This document shows positions 17,445 through 26,734 of a stretch of DNA of 64,000 bases, piece by piece. The stretch spans positions 620,001-684,000 of the forward strand of contig NZ_MU158697.1 of assembly GCF_015210005.1 (NCBI RefSeq), read 5' to 3'. A program made the translations under genes and the position numbers. The stretch is from Sphingobacterium hungaricum (GTDB taxonomy: Bacteria; Bacteroidota; Bacteroidia; Sphingobacteriales; Sphingobacteriaceae). Below the pieces are notes generated by a model that was not told the origin of the DNA, searched no databases, and saw only the letters and a list, made by a program, of their open reading frames with translations. Position 1 is the stretch's first letter; every line of letters starts with the position of its first letter.

Positions 17445-18522
17445 ATGACCAAAGAACAAATACAAGACTTGAGGGATAGAGTGTCCGCCCTGAGGAGGCA
17501 TCTTTGACATCGATGTCAAAAAAGAATTAATCGAAAAAGAAACAGCGGTTACGTTAGAACCTGACTTCTGGAACGAACCTAAAGAAGCCGAAAAAGTGCT
17601 TCATGTAATCAAAAACACAAAAGTTTGGACAGACCAATTTGATTCGGTTGTCTCTGCTGTGGATGATACCCAAGTTCTCTATGAATTCTTCCAAAGTGGC
17701 GATGCCACAGAAAAAGAATTGGAAGAACAATTTCAGCTAACCTTGGAACTGGTTGAAGAATTGGAATTCAAAAACATGCTGAGCGCTGAAGAAGACCAAC
17801 TGGACGCCATCTTACAAATTACGGCGGGAGCCGGAGGAACCGAAAGCTGTGATTGGGCAGCGATGTTGATGCGCATGTACATTATGTGGGCTGAAAAACA
17901 TGGCTACAAAGTCACTGAACAAGATTATCAAGAAGGTGACGTAGCTGGAATAAAATCCGTTACGCTTCAAATTTCAGGAAATTTCGGTTATGGCTATTTG
18001 AAAGGAGAAAATGGAGTTCATCGACTGGTACGCATCTCTCCATTTGATTCGAACGCCAAACGCCACACGTCTTTCGCTTCGGTCTATGTCTATCCATTAG
18101 TGGACGATACGATTGAGATTGACATTAAAGATTCTGAAATTGAATGGGACACGTTTCGTGCAGGTGGAGCCGGAGGGCAAAATGTAAACAAAGTAGAAAC
18201 TGCGGTCCGTTTGCACCACAAGCCAACTGGAATCATTATTAAAAACCAGGAATCTCGTTCCCAGTTGCAGAACAAGGAAAACGCAATGCGTTTACTGAAA
18301 TCGCAACTTTATGAGATTGAAATGCGCAAACGAAGAGAAGCAACCGCAGCAATTGAAGATTCGAAAAAGAAAATTGAATGGGGTTCTCAAATCCGTAACT
18401 ATGTGCTCCATCCTTATAAATTAGTGAAAGACCTTCGGACAAATCACGAAACGTCAAATGCACAAGCGGTATTAGACGGTGAATTGGATGAGTTTTTAAA
18501 GGCTTATTTGATGGAATTTTAA
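17445..18522 (+). CDS. prfB: Peptide chain release factor 2 with programmed +1 frameshift
   Basis: RF2 ends translation at UGA and UAA codons. The gene is split: 20 codons from the ATG at 17445 ([20 protein letters not shown]), then an in-frame TGA at 17505-17507, after which the frame moves +1 and continues from 17506 ([10 protein letters not shown]) to the stop at 18522. The coding join is 17445-17504 plus 17506-18522, 358 residues. The recoding site AGGAGGCATCTTTGAC has the internal Shine-Dalgarno, 3-nt spacer and CTTTGAC slip site known from E. coli, so RF2 shortage should raise frameshifting. The tripeptide SPF (about residues 198-200) and catalytic GGQ (243-245) identify RF2. Annotation without frameshift would miss the first 50 residues. 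Confidence 0.96.
17493..17508 (+). promoter_or_regulatory. prfB +1 frameshift signal
   Basis: AGGAGG, CAT, then CTT TGA C. The order and spacing match the autoregulatory site of bacterial prfB genes; ribosomes slip from CTT to TTT when RF2 is scarce. Confidence 0.93.
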
Positions 18523-18545
18523 GACAAAAATTTCAATCCAAGGAT

Positions 18546-18589
18546 AAAAAAGCTCGTGTAAATTTCTAATTTTTACACGAGCTTTTTTT
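18546..18589 (+). terminator. Rho-independent terminator of prfB
   Basis: Stem AAAGCTCGTGTAAA / TTTACACGAGCTTT with an 8-9 nt loop, flanked by an A-run and a T-run. It could work in both directions for prfB and the convergent gene at 18703. Confidence 0.88.
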
Positions 18590-18702
18590 GTGCAAATTAC
18601 TGATGTAGCACGAATGGAATCAACCTAAAACTATCTTCTATGTGTAAAGGCGATACCTACCAAAACTGAAACATTCGGATTTTGTCAGCAACAAGCTAAG
18701 TA

Positions 18703-19479
18703 CTAATTCGGAAATTCCTGTTTTTGAGCTGTTTTTACTTTATTCGCTTCAGCTGTTTTATTGCTGGATTTATAATATTTGTAAACAAGGTCGTAGACAG
18801 TATATTTCCCCCATCTCGGTGCATACATATTATTGTCTGATTGTATAGGAAGTTTTATAGCCTTGAGCCCTAGAGATTCGACTTTGCTCATCCCTCCAAA
18901 AAATTTCGGAGTAAAATAATTCAATTGTATCAAAACGCAGTAAGCGCGAACGTTGTTGGCATCCAATTGAAGTGATTTCTCTGCTAAAGCTTTCACTTTA
19001 TCGGACATTCCCAACATTTTTATTCTGCTTGCGAATTGAATAGAATAGGAAACACAGGTTGCATAAAGCGCATAGTCCTCAGAATTTGCCAAATTACTTT
19101 TGGCATTTGCGATTGCTTTCTCAATAAATTCTTCCGCTTTATTGTCGTCTTTCACAACATCTTTGTAATACAATGCAGTGTAGTAGAGTAGATAGGTTTT
19201 CCAGTAAGCCTTATATCGTTGAGGAATTTTGCTGTCCGATTCGATTGCTTTTATCTTATTTTCTAAATAGGACTTGTTCTTTTCAGAGAAGGCGCGTTTC
19301 GTCGTTTTGTCAATCTCGGTTTGGAAATACGTTTTGGCTTCAGTTGTAACGCCCGCATCTAAATTTCTATGTTTAGCAATCCCCAAAAAAGCCGAAACCC
19401 TAGTTTTGGATTCAGCGGATATTGTTAGCGCAACGAAAACAAGTGCCGTTGTCAATATCAATCGTAATTTCAAGCTCAT
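18703..19479 (-). CDS. Periplasmic helical-repeat protein, unknown function
   Basis: A 258-residue protein with a signal peptide (LILTTALVFVALTISAES). The rest is helical, with TPR-like pairs such as NKAEEFIEKAIANAKSNLAN and VKALAEKSLQLDANNVRAYC. It ends with a conserved-looking PRWGKYTVYDLVYKYYKSSN. No catalytic motif. It lies 93 nt after dcd on the same strand, but a 32-nt palindrome separates them. Function unknown. Confidence 0.7.
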   Translation of the reverse strand: MSLKLRLILTTALVFVALTISAESKTRVSAFLGIAKHRNLDAGVTTEAKTYFQTEIDKTTKRAFSEKNKSYLENKIKAIESDSKIPQRYKAYWKTYLLYYTALYYKDVVKDDNKAEEFIEKAIANAKSNLANSEDYALYATCVSYSIQFASRIKMLGMSDKVKALAEKSLQLDANNVRAYCVLIQLNYFTPKFFGGMSKVESLGLKAIKLPIQSDNNMYAPRWGKYTVYDLVYKYYKSSNKTAEANKVKTAQKQEFPN

Positions 19480-19510
19480 TTATTTCGTTCTAATCTTTAC
19501 ACCCCAATCA

Positions 19511-19542
19511 CAGCACTATTTTGCTTAAGCAAAATAGTGCTG
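19511..19542. repeat. Perfect 32-nt palindrome between dcd and the next gene
   Basis: Arm CAGCACTATTTTGCTT (19511-19526) followed directly by its exact complement (19527-19542). No T-tract follows on the minus strand, so it is not a standard terminator; it could be an RNA-processing or stabilising hairpin, or a protein site. Confidence 0.75.
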
Positions 19543-19572
19543 AATGGCAATCCGAGTTAAAAGTTAAACTTT

Positions 19573-20109
19573 CTAAAAGCTATTCTTCCACATCATACTT
19601 TCGACCGGACGAACCGTTTTGCGGTTGTATTTTGCATTGCCTTTGCTGTTGTAAAATGTTTCAATATCTCCTTCAACAACAAAATAAATCAATTGGCCAA
19701 TAGGCATGCCTGCATAAATTCGGACAGGCTGTGCGACTGAAATTTCCAATGTCCAGGTGTTGCAAAAACCTACATCGCCTTTTCCAGCTGTGGCATGGAT
19801 ATCAATGCCCAACCGTCCCGTGCTCGATTTTCCTTCCAAAAAAGGAACATGCGCATGCGTTTCTGTGTATTCTAAGGTCACACCCAAATACAAGGTATTT
19901 GGCTCTAAGACATAACCATTTTCAGGAATTTCAAAATGAGTAATCTCGTTGTGCGCTTTTGCGTCCAACACTCTGGAATTGTAGGTTGCCAAATATTTTC
20001 CCAAATGCACATCGTATGAATTGGTGCCCAATCCTGCACGGTCAAATGGCTCAATAATTATCGTTCCTTTTTCTATTTCTTCTAAAATTCTTGTATCTGA
20101 TAAAATCAT
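19573..20109 (-). CDS. dcd: dCTP deaminase
   Basis: Deaminates dCTP to dUTP for dTTP synthesis. The 178-residue length is typical. GTNSYDVHLGKYL (residues 28-40), EGKSSTGRLGIDIHATAG (92-109) and the catalytic GFCNTWTLEI (Glu122) are all present. It is divergent from the phosphopantetheinyl transferase gene; its own promoter is at 20150-20183, giving a short leader of about 35 nt. ATG start at 20109. Confidence 0.96.
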   Translation of the reverse strand: MILSDTRILEEIEKGTIIIEPFDRAGLGTNSYDVHLGKYLATYNSRVLDAKAHNEITHFEIPENGYVLEPNTLYLGVTLEYTETHAHVPFLEGKSSTGRLGIDIHATAGKGDVGFCNTWTLEISVAQPVRIYAGMPIGQLIYFVVEGDIETFYNSKGNAKYNRKTVRPVESMMWKNSF

Positions 20110-20149
20110 ATCCTGCTCCCTAAAAACTATGTGAAGATTAGAGAGGAAT

Positions 20150-20183
20150 CAAAAATACACTATTAGGCTAAATTTCAAGCAAA
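20150..20183 (-). promoter_or_regulatory. Promoter of dcd
   Basis: On the minus strand: TTTG (20180-20183), 22 nt, then TATTTTTG (20150-20157). Both elements and the spacing fit the Bacteroidota consensus. Confidence 0.6.
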
Positions 20184-20201
20184 AAATACCAAATTCTTGA
20201 G

Positions 20202-20209
20202 TAAATTTG
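20202..20209 (+). promoter_or_regulatory. Putative -7 box of the phosphopantetheinyl transferase gene
   Basis: TAAATTTG on the plus strand, 3 nt before the ATG at 20213. No good -33 element; placement suggests a leaderless mRNA. Confidence 0.4.
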
Positions 20210-20212
20210 AGC

Positions 20213-20848
20213 ATGAGCTTAGTGTATCTGCGGGAATTAGACTCCGAAACGAAATTTGCAATTTGGAAAATTGAAGAAACAGCCGATGAATTGTTGTCAG
20301 AATTACAGCTGAATGAAGTAGAGCAAGCAAAATTAGATTCTATGAATCGAGGCAAACGCATTCTGCATTGGCTCGCCACCCGTGTTTTGTTACGTCAGCT
20401 TCTGAAAACGGATAAATTTATCAATTGTCCTTCCGACGAAAATGGCAAACCCTATCTGCCGGATTTCGATTATAAAATCTCTTTGACACATTCGTATGAA
20501 TATGCTGGATTGTTGATGAGCACCAAAGGTGAATGTGGAATCGATATTGAAATTGTAAAAGAGAAAGTCCTAAAAATAAAAGAAAAGTTTCTAAAGCCAG
20601 AAGAATTGGTTTTTATGCAAGAGGACAATTACGTGAAACAGCTATATGCATGCTGGTGTGCAAAAGAAGCCGTGTATAAATTGCAGGGAAATAGAGGCGT
20701 TTCTTTTTTGCAAGATATGACTATCCGCCCATTTACGTATCAGAAACAAGGCGTGTTGCAACTTGATTTGCAAACATCTTCTCTTCGTACATTTGAAGTG
20801 CATTACGAAGAGTTTGGCGAATACATGCTGGGCTATGTTGTCGAATGA
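20213..20848 (+). CDS. 4'-phosphopantetheinyl transferase (Sfp-type)
   Basis: Transfers the phosphopantetheine arm from CoA to carrier proteins (acyl, peptidyl or other). A 211-residue protein of the longer Sfp/Gsp class. The magnesium-binding GIDIEIV (D111, E113) and WCAKEAVYKLQG (E152, KEAVYK) are complete. The frame opens at a TTG at 20207, but the ATG at 20213 (MSLVYLRELDSETKFAIW) is a better start. The target carrier protein is not in the window. It converges head-on with the AI-2E transporter gene, the stop codons being adjacent. Confidence 0.92.
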   Translation: MSLVYLRELDSETKFAIWKIEETADELLSELQLNEVEQAKLDSMNRGKRILHWLATRVLLRQLLKTDKFINCPSDENGKPYLPDFDYKISLTHSYEYAGLLMSTKGECGIDIEIVKEKVLKIKEKFLKPEELVFMQEDNYVKQLYACWCAKEAVYKLQGNRGVSFLQDMTIRPFTYQKQGVLQLDLQTSSLRTFEVHYEEFGEYMLGYVVE

Positions 20849-21907
20849 TTAAGGATTAATCTGCCGTTCTAGCTCATCCTTTTTTAGCTCCAATCGTTTG
20901 TTGCTTTTATAAATGCGAACAGCAATTAAAAAATAAGCAAGCAACAAAGGACCATATACTAAGCCCATAATCCCAAATAACGGAATACCGATGATTACGC
21001 CAACTACGGTGATGATTGGGTGAATATCGCCGATTTTCTTCGCGATAAGCAGTCGCAAAACATTATCGATATTGATAACCAATCCGAAGCCATAAATCAA
21101 TAAACCAACTCCGGACCAAGTAGCGCCTTGAGTCATCAAAATTATAGAAGCAGGAACGAATATCAATGGTGGCCCTAAAAGCGGAATAAACGATAAAATC
21201 GCGCAGATTACGCCCCAAAACAAAGGGTCTGATGCACCAAAAATCCAAAACCCAAGTGATAGACAAGCACCTTGAACAATGGCGATAAATGTTTGTCCAA
21301 TAATGTTCGAATAAGTAATGTTTTTTAGTTCTTCCCCAAAAACTTTCGCGTCCTTATCATCAAAAGGCATGTAATTGACCAAGCTATTTTCAAATCCTTT
21401 GTAATTCACGAATAGAAAGTAAAGGATAAAATACATCACTGTAATCTCTAGAAATAGATTGGCTGCGCCACCGAGAAGTGACGTGAGCAGTTTCCCAAAG
21501 TAGGTTGAGCTGGCTTGCAGCTGTTCCTGAAGAATATCGGGCTTACCTAATTTATCTCCCGCAAAATTATTGATAGCAGTAACAATATCGGATATCCATT
21601 TCGGGTTATCCTGCAGTTCGACAGCCTTATTGACCAGCATGGTACCGATACCAATAAACGGCAGAACAATGATGAACACCGAGATAATAATTATGGTTAC
21701 TGATGATAGCGCCTTATTCCAATGCAGTTTTTCAATTAAGTAAATGTTCAGGTTACGAAATAACGTGTACATGACCAATGTACCCAAAATGGCACCAACA
21801 ATTCCCTTGACCGCATAGGCAAGAAACAAACCAAGAACAACAACAATGATAAGAATAATCCTATTCCGCTCCTTTTGAGAAAATACCGGGTTGTTATTTA
21901 GCGTCAT
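20849..21907 (-). CDS. AI-2E family transporter (PerM-like)
   Basis: A 352-residue inner-membrane protein of the AI-2 exporter/PerM superfamily. About eight hydrophobic segments are seen, with the paired N-terminal helices (IILIIVVVLGLFLAYAVKGI, then IVGAILGTLVMYTLF) and the conserved C-terminal stretch around LLGPPLIFVPASIILM and GIPLFGIMGLVYGPLL. The substrate of most members is unknown; signalling via AI-2 is not implied. It follows the enoyl-CoA hydratase gene after 12 nt. Confidence 0.9.
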   Translation of the reverse strand: MTLNNNPVFSQKERNRIILIIVVVLGLFLAYAVKGIVGAILGTLVMYTLFRNLNIYLIEKLHWNKALSSVTIIIISVFIIVLPFIGIGTMLVNKAVELQDNPKWISDIVTAINNFAGDKLGKPDILQEQLQASSTYFGKLLTSLLGGAANLFLEITVMYFILYFLFVNYKGFENSLVNYMPFDDKDAKVFGEELKNITYSNIIGQTFIAIVQGACLSLGFWIFGASDPLFWGVICAILSFIPLLGPPLIFVPASIILMTQGATWSGVGLLIYGFGLVINIDNVLRLLIAKKIGDIHPIITVVGVIIGIPLFGIMGLVYGPLLLAYFLIAVRIYKSNKRLELKKDELERQINP

Positions 21908-21919
21908 ATTATTTTACTT

Positions 21920-22693
21920 CTAAAAATTAGGTTTTCGTTTTTCTAGGAAAGCAGCAACGCCTTCCTTAAAATCACTACTCGCAAAATTCTTACCAAAAGA
22001 ATCGATTTCAAGCTGATATCCATTCTGATTTTTATCCAATCCTGCATTTACGACTTCGATTGCATTAGCGATAGCAACTTTGGAACGCTTAAACATTTGA
22101 TTCAATAAGCTAATTGCTTTTCCTTTTGCTTCAGAAGCTTCTTCCACATAATTCACCAGCCCCCATTGCAACGCATCAGTTGATGAAATCATATCGCCGG
22201 TCAAAATCATTTCCAATGCTTTTCCTCTTCCCACAAGCTCTGTCAGACGCTGTGTTCCTCCGTATCCTGGAATAATTCCGAGCGAAACTTCTGGAAGTCC
22301 CATTTTAGCCTCTTTGCTAGCGACGCGAAGATGGCAAGCCAATGCAAGTTCCAAACCTCCACCTAGCGCAAATCCGTTGATGACTGCAACAATCGGTTTT
22401 GGAGAATGGTACAACGTATCCATGACTTCGTGCCCGTCCTTAGAAAGTTGCATTCCCTCTTCCATCGACAGACCTAAAAACTCACTAATGTCTGCACCTG
22501 CGACAAATGCCTTTTCGCCAGCACCAGTTAAAATCATGCCCCAAACTTCCTTATCTTGCTGAATAGATAAAACTGCTAAACGAATTTCTTGTAAGGTTTC
22601 CGCAGTCAATGCGTTTAACTTGGATTCCCGATTGATGGTAATTGTGGCAATCCGGCCTTCAGTTTCAATTAAAATATTTCTAAAAACATCCAT
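21920..22693 (-). CDS. Enoyl-CoA hydratase/isomerase family protein
   Basis: A 257-residue crotonase-fold enzyme. FVAGADISEFLGL forms part of the oxyanion hole, and GFALGGGLELALACHLRVAS (about 107-126) and LPEVSLGIIPGYGGTQRL (Glu at about 136 and 146 region) are the usual catalytic stretches, consistent with an active hydratase. The C-terminus FKEGVAAFLEKRKPNF is also typical. It lies 2 nt after the DUF5686 gene and 12 nt before the AI-2E gene, so the three form an operon, although their link is not obvious. Confidence 0.92.
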   Translation of the reverse strand: MDVFRNILIETEGRIATITINRESKLNALTAETLQEIRLAVLSIQQDKEVWGMILTGAGEKAFVAGADISEFLGLSMEEGMQLSKDGHEVMDTLYHSPKPIVAVINGFALGGGLELALACHLRVASKEAKMGLPEVSLGIIPGYGGTQRLTELVGRGKALEMILTGDMISSTDALQWGLVNYVEEASEAKGKAISLLNQMFKRSKVAIANAIEVVNAGLDKNQNGYQLEIDSFGKNFASSDFKEGVAAFLEKRKPNF

Positions 22694-22695
22694 AC

Positions 22696-25224
22696 TTAAA
22701 AATTTAGATTAAGGGATACTCTAATCCTGTCTTTATTTACATTTGGCAAATCCGTGTAATTTAATCGCCTTACATATTCAACACGCAAAACGTTTAAAAT
22801 GTTATCAATTCCCGCCGAAGCTTCCCAATATGGTTTTTTTCCAATTATTTGAGTGTATGGAGTTCCATTCTCATCTTTGTCAAATTCAACGACTTCATCA
22901 CTAAGATAAGGATTATTTCGGTCAGATAATTGTCCATAAAATAATTGCGTCCCCCAGATTTCTCTCAATTTCAATCGCTTGAACAAAGGGATTTTATTAA
23001 AGAAATATCCTTGCGCTTGATGAATAAATGAAAACTTAGCGAACTGGTCTGCCGCAAATTCCATGCTTCGCATCAAATCAAAATCAACCTCGTGCCTATC
23101 AAATTCATCTTTTACGTTTGGCATTTCCAGCAAAGGATAAGGGAGCGTTCCCCAGATTTTACCACCAGAAAGGGTAATGTCGGCGAAACCCAGCTGATTC
23201 ATGAACAGGCGTTTGGAAACCATTGCACGAAGTGCATCAAATCCATAGTTCGCATCCAAAAAATTCGGAATTCCTTTATTATATTGAACGGTGAATACGG
23301 GATACTTCTCGACAATCGTGCTTCGGGTCAGATTTCGGTAGTAAAATTTTTCATTCGGAGCCCATCTAAAAGTCACATGTGCATCGCTTGTGACAATGGG
23401 GTCAATAGGCGAATGTGGAGCTGCAGAAGATAGAAGCTGTAAATCACCCGCTGCTGCGCGCCGCTGATGGGTAAATCCTGTAGTAAAACTGACGTGATTT
23501 CCAAACTCAATCACATGGCGCAAGCGGAAAGCTTCCGTTTCCAGAAACTTAAAAGGCTTATTGCTTCTAAAACTTTCAAAAAAACTATCTCCTTTTTTGA
23601 AACCAATCCCTTTTCCCGGCTCGAAAACGTCGCTTTGAATCAAGCCTTCCAGATAATGTGCCGGAAACGTGGATACCGAACTTCCGTTTAACGAAACGGC
23701 TGAGCGCAAAAAGTATTTTAACGTTTCGTCTTTTGTGCCGTATGCGGCATAGCCTTCAAAATAAACTTTGTCCGATAAAGCATCAGTCGTCCGCCCCCCA
23801 AGCCTTATTCTATTGCCTTCCAGTTCGTTAAAACTATAGGCATACTCCAAAGGCCCCAACTCAAATGCTCCGAGGTTATGGTATCCCTGACCGATTAAAT
23901 ATCCTACAGATAAAAGACGTTTAAAGGCCTTGGTATTATTCAGGGAATCTACATTCTGATAGGTCTTCAACTCCGTTGAAGACAAAGCAATCGGTCTTTT
24001 AAAGTCCGTGTACCGTTGGTTGTCAGGCTCCAACTTATATTCCAAAGGCGCTCCTTGAAACACCGTGTTTGGAATTTCGGATTGTAAATCATATTTGCTG
24101 TTCACAGCAATGCGTTCTCCAAAAACAGCGTCTGATTTACCAACTCCAAAGATTATTTTTGCCTGGCTTTTAACCAGTACCAATCGCCCATTTTCATGAG
24201 GCTGATAGTTCAGATTAATATCCAATTGATTGACCCAATTCAAATTCGCCTGCTGGTCCATTTTTAACCGTGCTTCCTTGACTGCAAAATGTTCATCCAT
24301 CGAAATGTTGATTGTGCCTCGGAATAATAAGTCTTCGGGATTGCGAGGCTCGAAAGCCAATTTGATATAGGATTTATTGTCTTGAACAAGCGTATCAATG
24401 ATGTAGTACTTGTAATAAATCTTCGCGTTATCAGCGATTGGGCTTAATAATAGTTTATTGATGATGAATATACTTTCGTCATAAACATCCACTTCTTGAA
24501 ATAGATAATTGATGTACGATTCTATATTTGGGTTATTGACATAACGTTTGTCAAATTCGGTCTTTTCCTGCCTATAGACAATCTTTTTTTGATTCGCTGG
24601 ATTCTTTTGGCTGTATGCTTTCGCTAAGTTTTCCTCTTGATAAACGGTCAGCAATTCTTTTCCAGGAAAGGATGTTGAATCGATATTTTGGAAGAAAAAC
24701 TTGATTTGACCCATATTGTTTTTGAAGATGGGACGAGGATTGACGAAGCCGAATTTTATTTTGTTGTATTGGTCGAATTGTATTTTATCAATTCCGGATA
24801 ATCGATTTTGAGCTTTGTGTTTAATTACTTGGTCAATAAGTTCGACAGCGGGATTATTTCGGTTGCTGTATTTTCTTTTTCTAGAAATTTCAATCGTTTC
24901 AATCAGGTTGTCGGTCTCTTCCAAATAGACATTGATGTGCTGGGAATTTCTGAGGATGCTAAACGATTCGCGGAAACCTAAAGCATTTACCTTAAGCTGA
25001 ATAGGAAAAGGTAGAGTGGTGGGGATTGAGAAATTTCCTAAGGAATCAGAAGAAGTGCCTACAGTCGGAGAAAGTGTTATAGTCGCCCCAGCAATTCCCT
25101 CGCCTGTCGATTCATTAATAATTTTACCCTTCAAGAGTTCTTGCCCACAAGCAACCCCTGCACTGACGTAAAAAATAAATATTGTGAATACTATGTATTT
25201 TAATACCAACCGTTCCCTCCTCAT
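22696..25224 (-). CDS. DUF5686/carboxypeptidase-regulatory-like outer-membrane protein
   Basis: An 842-residue protein: signal peptide (YIVFTIFIFYVSAGVACGQ), a carboxypeptidase-like regulatory domain at about 28-105 (KGKIINESTGEGIAGATITL), then a long DUF5686 region ending in beta-strands up to VRYVRRLNYTDLP and VSLNLNF, a C-terminal Phe as in outer-membrane barrels. Probably an outer-membrane barrel of unknown role, common in this phylum. The frame opens at a TTG at 25266; I choose the ATG at 25224 (MRRERLVLKY) because the signal peptide then starts properly. First gene of a three-gene unit. Confidence 0.87.
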   Translation of the reverse strand: MRRERLVLKYIVFTIFIFYVSAGVACGQELLKGKIINESTGEGIAGATITLSPTVGTSSDSLGNFSIPTTLPFPIQLKVNALGFRESFSILRNSQHINVYLEETDNLIETIEISRKRKYSNRNNPAVELIDQVIKHKAQNRLSGIDKIQFDQYNKIKFGFVNPRPIFKNNMGQIKFFFQNIDSTSFPGKELLTVYQEENLAKAYSQKNPANQKKIVYRQEKTEFDKRYVNNPNIESYINYLFQEVDVYDESIFIINKLLLSPIADNAKIYYKYYIIDTLVQDNKSYIKLAFEPRNPEDLLFRGTINISMDEHFAVKEARLKMDQQANLNWVNQLDINLNYQPHENGRLVLVKSQAKIIFGVGKSDAVFGERIAVNSKYDLQSEIPNTVFQGAPLEYKLEPDNQRYTDFKRPIALSSTELKTYQNVDSLNNTKAFKRLLSVGYLIGQGYHNLGAFELGPLEYAYSFNELEGNRIRLGGRTTDALSDKVYFEGYAAYGTKDETLKYFLRSAVSLNGSSVSTFPAHYLEGLIQSDVFEPGKGIGFKKGDSFFESFRSNKPFKFLETEAFRLRHVIEFGNHVSFTTGFTHQRRAAAGDLQLLSSAAPHSPIDPIVTSDAHVTFRWAPNEKFYYRNLTRSTIVEKYPVFTVQYNKGIPNFLDANYGFDALRAMVSKRLFMNQLGFADITLSGGKIWGTLPYPLLEMPNVKDEFDRHEVDFDLMRSMEFAADQFAKFSFIHQAQGYFFNKIPLFKRLKLREIWGTQLFYGQLSDRNNPYLSDEVVEFDKDENGTPYTQIIGKKPYWEASAGIDNILNVLRVEYVRRLNYTDLPNVNKDRIRVSLNLNF

Positions 25225-25329
25225 AAAATTTTTTGGGTCGCATATAAAGATACAATTTGTTCCCAAACATCAAAATCCAAAAATAGAAAACGTAAAATTT
25301 TATCGCATTGCTACGATTAGCCCTGATTA

Positions 25330-26712
25330 TTAGTTTAGTTGTATAAGAAAATCAGGATACACTCCAATTAAAAGCGTAAGTGCTGCCGCAATGAAAAATA
25401 CCAATTGATAATTTAAAGGAATAAGCACTTTGCTATTCTCTTCTTGCGTACGGAAATACATGTTGACAACAACACGCAAATAGTAGAAAACACCTACAAC
25501 CGCGTTAATTGCCGCAAGCACCAGCAAGATTATGTGGTAATCTTGCATCACTGCATTAAACATCATAAACTTTCCGATAAACCCTGCGGTTAGAGGAATT
25601 CCGGCTAACGATAACATTGCAATTGTTAGCAATAAAGCCAGCAAAGGATTGGTTTTAGCTAATCCATTAAACGATTCGAATTGTTCCGAACCTACTTTTC
25701 TTTTGACAATAATCAATATCCCAAATGCCGTAACAGAAGCTAAAGAATAAGCCGTTGCATACGTAAAAATCCCGCTAGCAGAATCTGCACCAAGCGATAC
25801 AATGGCAAAAAGCATGTATCCAGCATGAGCAATACTCGAATAAGCTAACATGCGCTTGAAGCTTGATTGCATTAGCGCTGAAATATTTCCAACAAATAGG
25901 GTGATGATACAGATGGTCAATAAAACTGGTGTCCAAAAATCATTCAAAGGAACTAACACCGTACTGAACAACCTTAAAAATCCTGCAAACGAAGCTACTT
26001 TTACGACCGTACTCATGTAGCTCGTAATCAAAATCGGAGCTCCTTCGTACACATCTGGTGTCCAGAAATGAAACGGTGCGGCGCCAATCTTAAAACATAA
26101 ACCGACTAAAATCAATAAAATCCCAGCATAAAACAATGGCGAAATTCCCTGAGGATTAGCAATCACATATTGTTTCAAACCTTCCAAGTCAAAAGTTACG
26201 GTCGCTCCATACATCAACGTAATTCCGAACAATAAAAATCCGGTCGAAAATGCGCCCATGATAAAGTATTTCAGCGAAGCTTCATTCGATACTAAATCCC
26301 GTTTGCGTATACCTACCAAAATATATAAAGCCACGGACATAATCTCAATGCCGATAAACAGCATCGCAAAATTATGGTAAGAACAGACCAATAAAGCGCC
26401 TGTCACCGAAAATAAAATCAATGAATAATATTCTGCTACATTATCGCTAATGGCTTTAAAATATTCTTTAGAAAGCAGTACGATTAAAATCGTTACGATG
26501 ATGCAAAGCGATGAAAACGAAAGGGCAAGATGGTCAAACAAAACCATGCCGTTGTATAAAGGTGTCGCATCTGTATTCCACAGACTGATTTCAAACCCTA
26601 AGGCAAGTAAAAGTCCGGCAATCGTAACAGGCAACAAAGCACCTTTGGCATTGTATAATCCTAAGTATAATACAAGTATTGCTAATAATGAAAGTGTAAT
26701 AATGGCACCCAT
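25330..26712 (-). CDS. nuoN: NADH-quinone oxidoreductase subunit N
   Basis: Last gene of the complex I operon: antiporter-like membrane subunit, 460 residues, about 13-14 hydrophobic helices. Typical features include LFIGIEIMSVALYILVG, FKIGAAPFHFWTPDVYEGAP and RMLAYSSIAHAGYML, with charged residues inside membrane segments used for proton translocation. ATG at 26712, 22 nt after nuoM. Confidence 0.97.
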   Translation of the reverse strand: MGAIITLSLLAILVLYLGLYNAKGALLPVTIAGLLLALGFEISLWNTDATPLYNGMVLFDHLALSFSSLCIIVTILIVLLSKEYFKAISDNVAEYYSLILFSVTGALLVCSYHNFAMLFIGIEIMSVALYILVGIRKRDLVSNEASLKYFIMGAFSTGFLLFGITLMYGATVTFDLEGLKQYVIANPQGISPLFYAGILLILVGLCFKIGAAPFHFWTPDVYEGAPILITSYMSTVVKVASFAGFLRLFSTVLVPLNDFWTPVLLTICIITLFVGNISALMQSSFKRMLAYSSIAHAGYMLFAIVSLGADSASGIFTYATAYSLASVTAFGILIIVKRKVGSEQFESFNGLAKTNPLLALLLTIAMLSLAGIPLTAGFIGKFMMFNAVMQDYHIILLVLAAINAVVGVFYYLRVVVNMYFRTQEENSKVLIPLNYQLVFFIAAALTLLIGVYPDFLIQLN

Positions 26713-26734
26713 AATCTATCGTATAAAAACTTAG

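Noticed and set aside
22696..25266. Earlier TTG starts for DUF5686 (25266), pgi (15606), phosphopantetheinyl transferase (20207), exonuclease (6201), rfbC (2726), the TonB receptor (52796) and the small membrane protein (41324)
   Set aside because: In each case a nearby ATG gives a better family start or signal peptide; the TTG forms only lengthen the frame.
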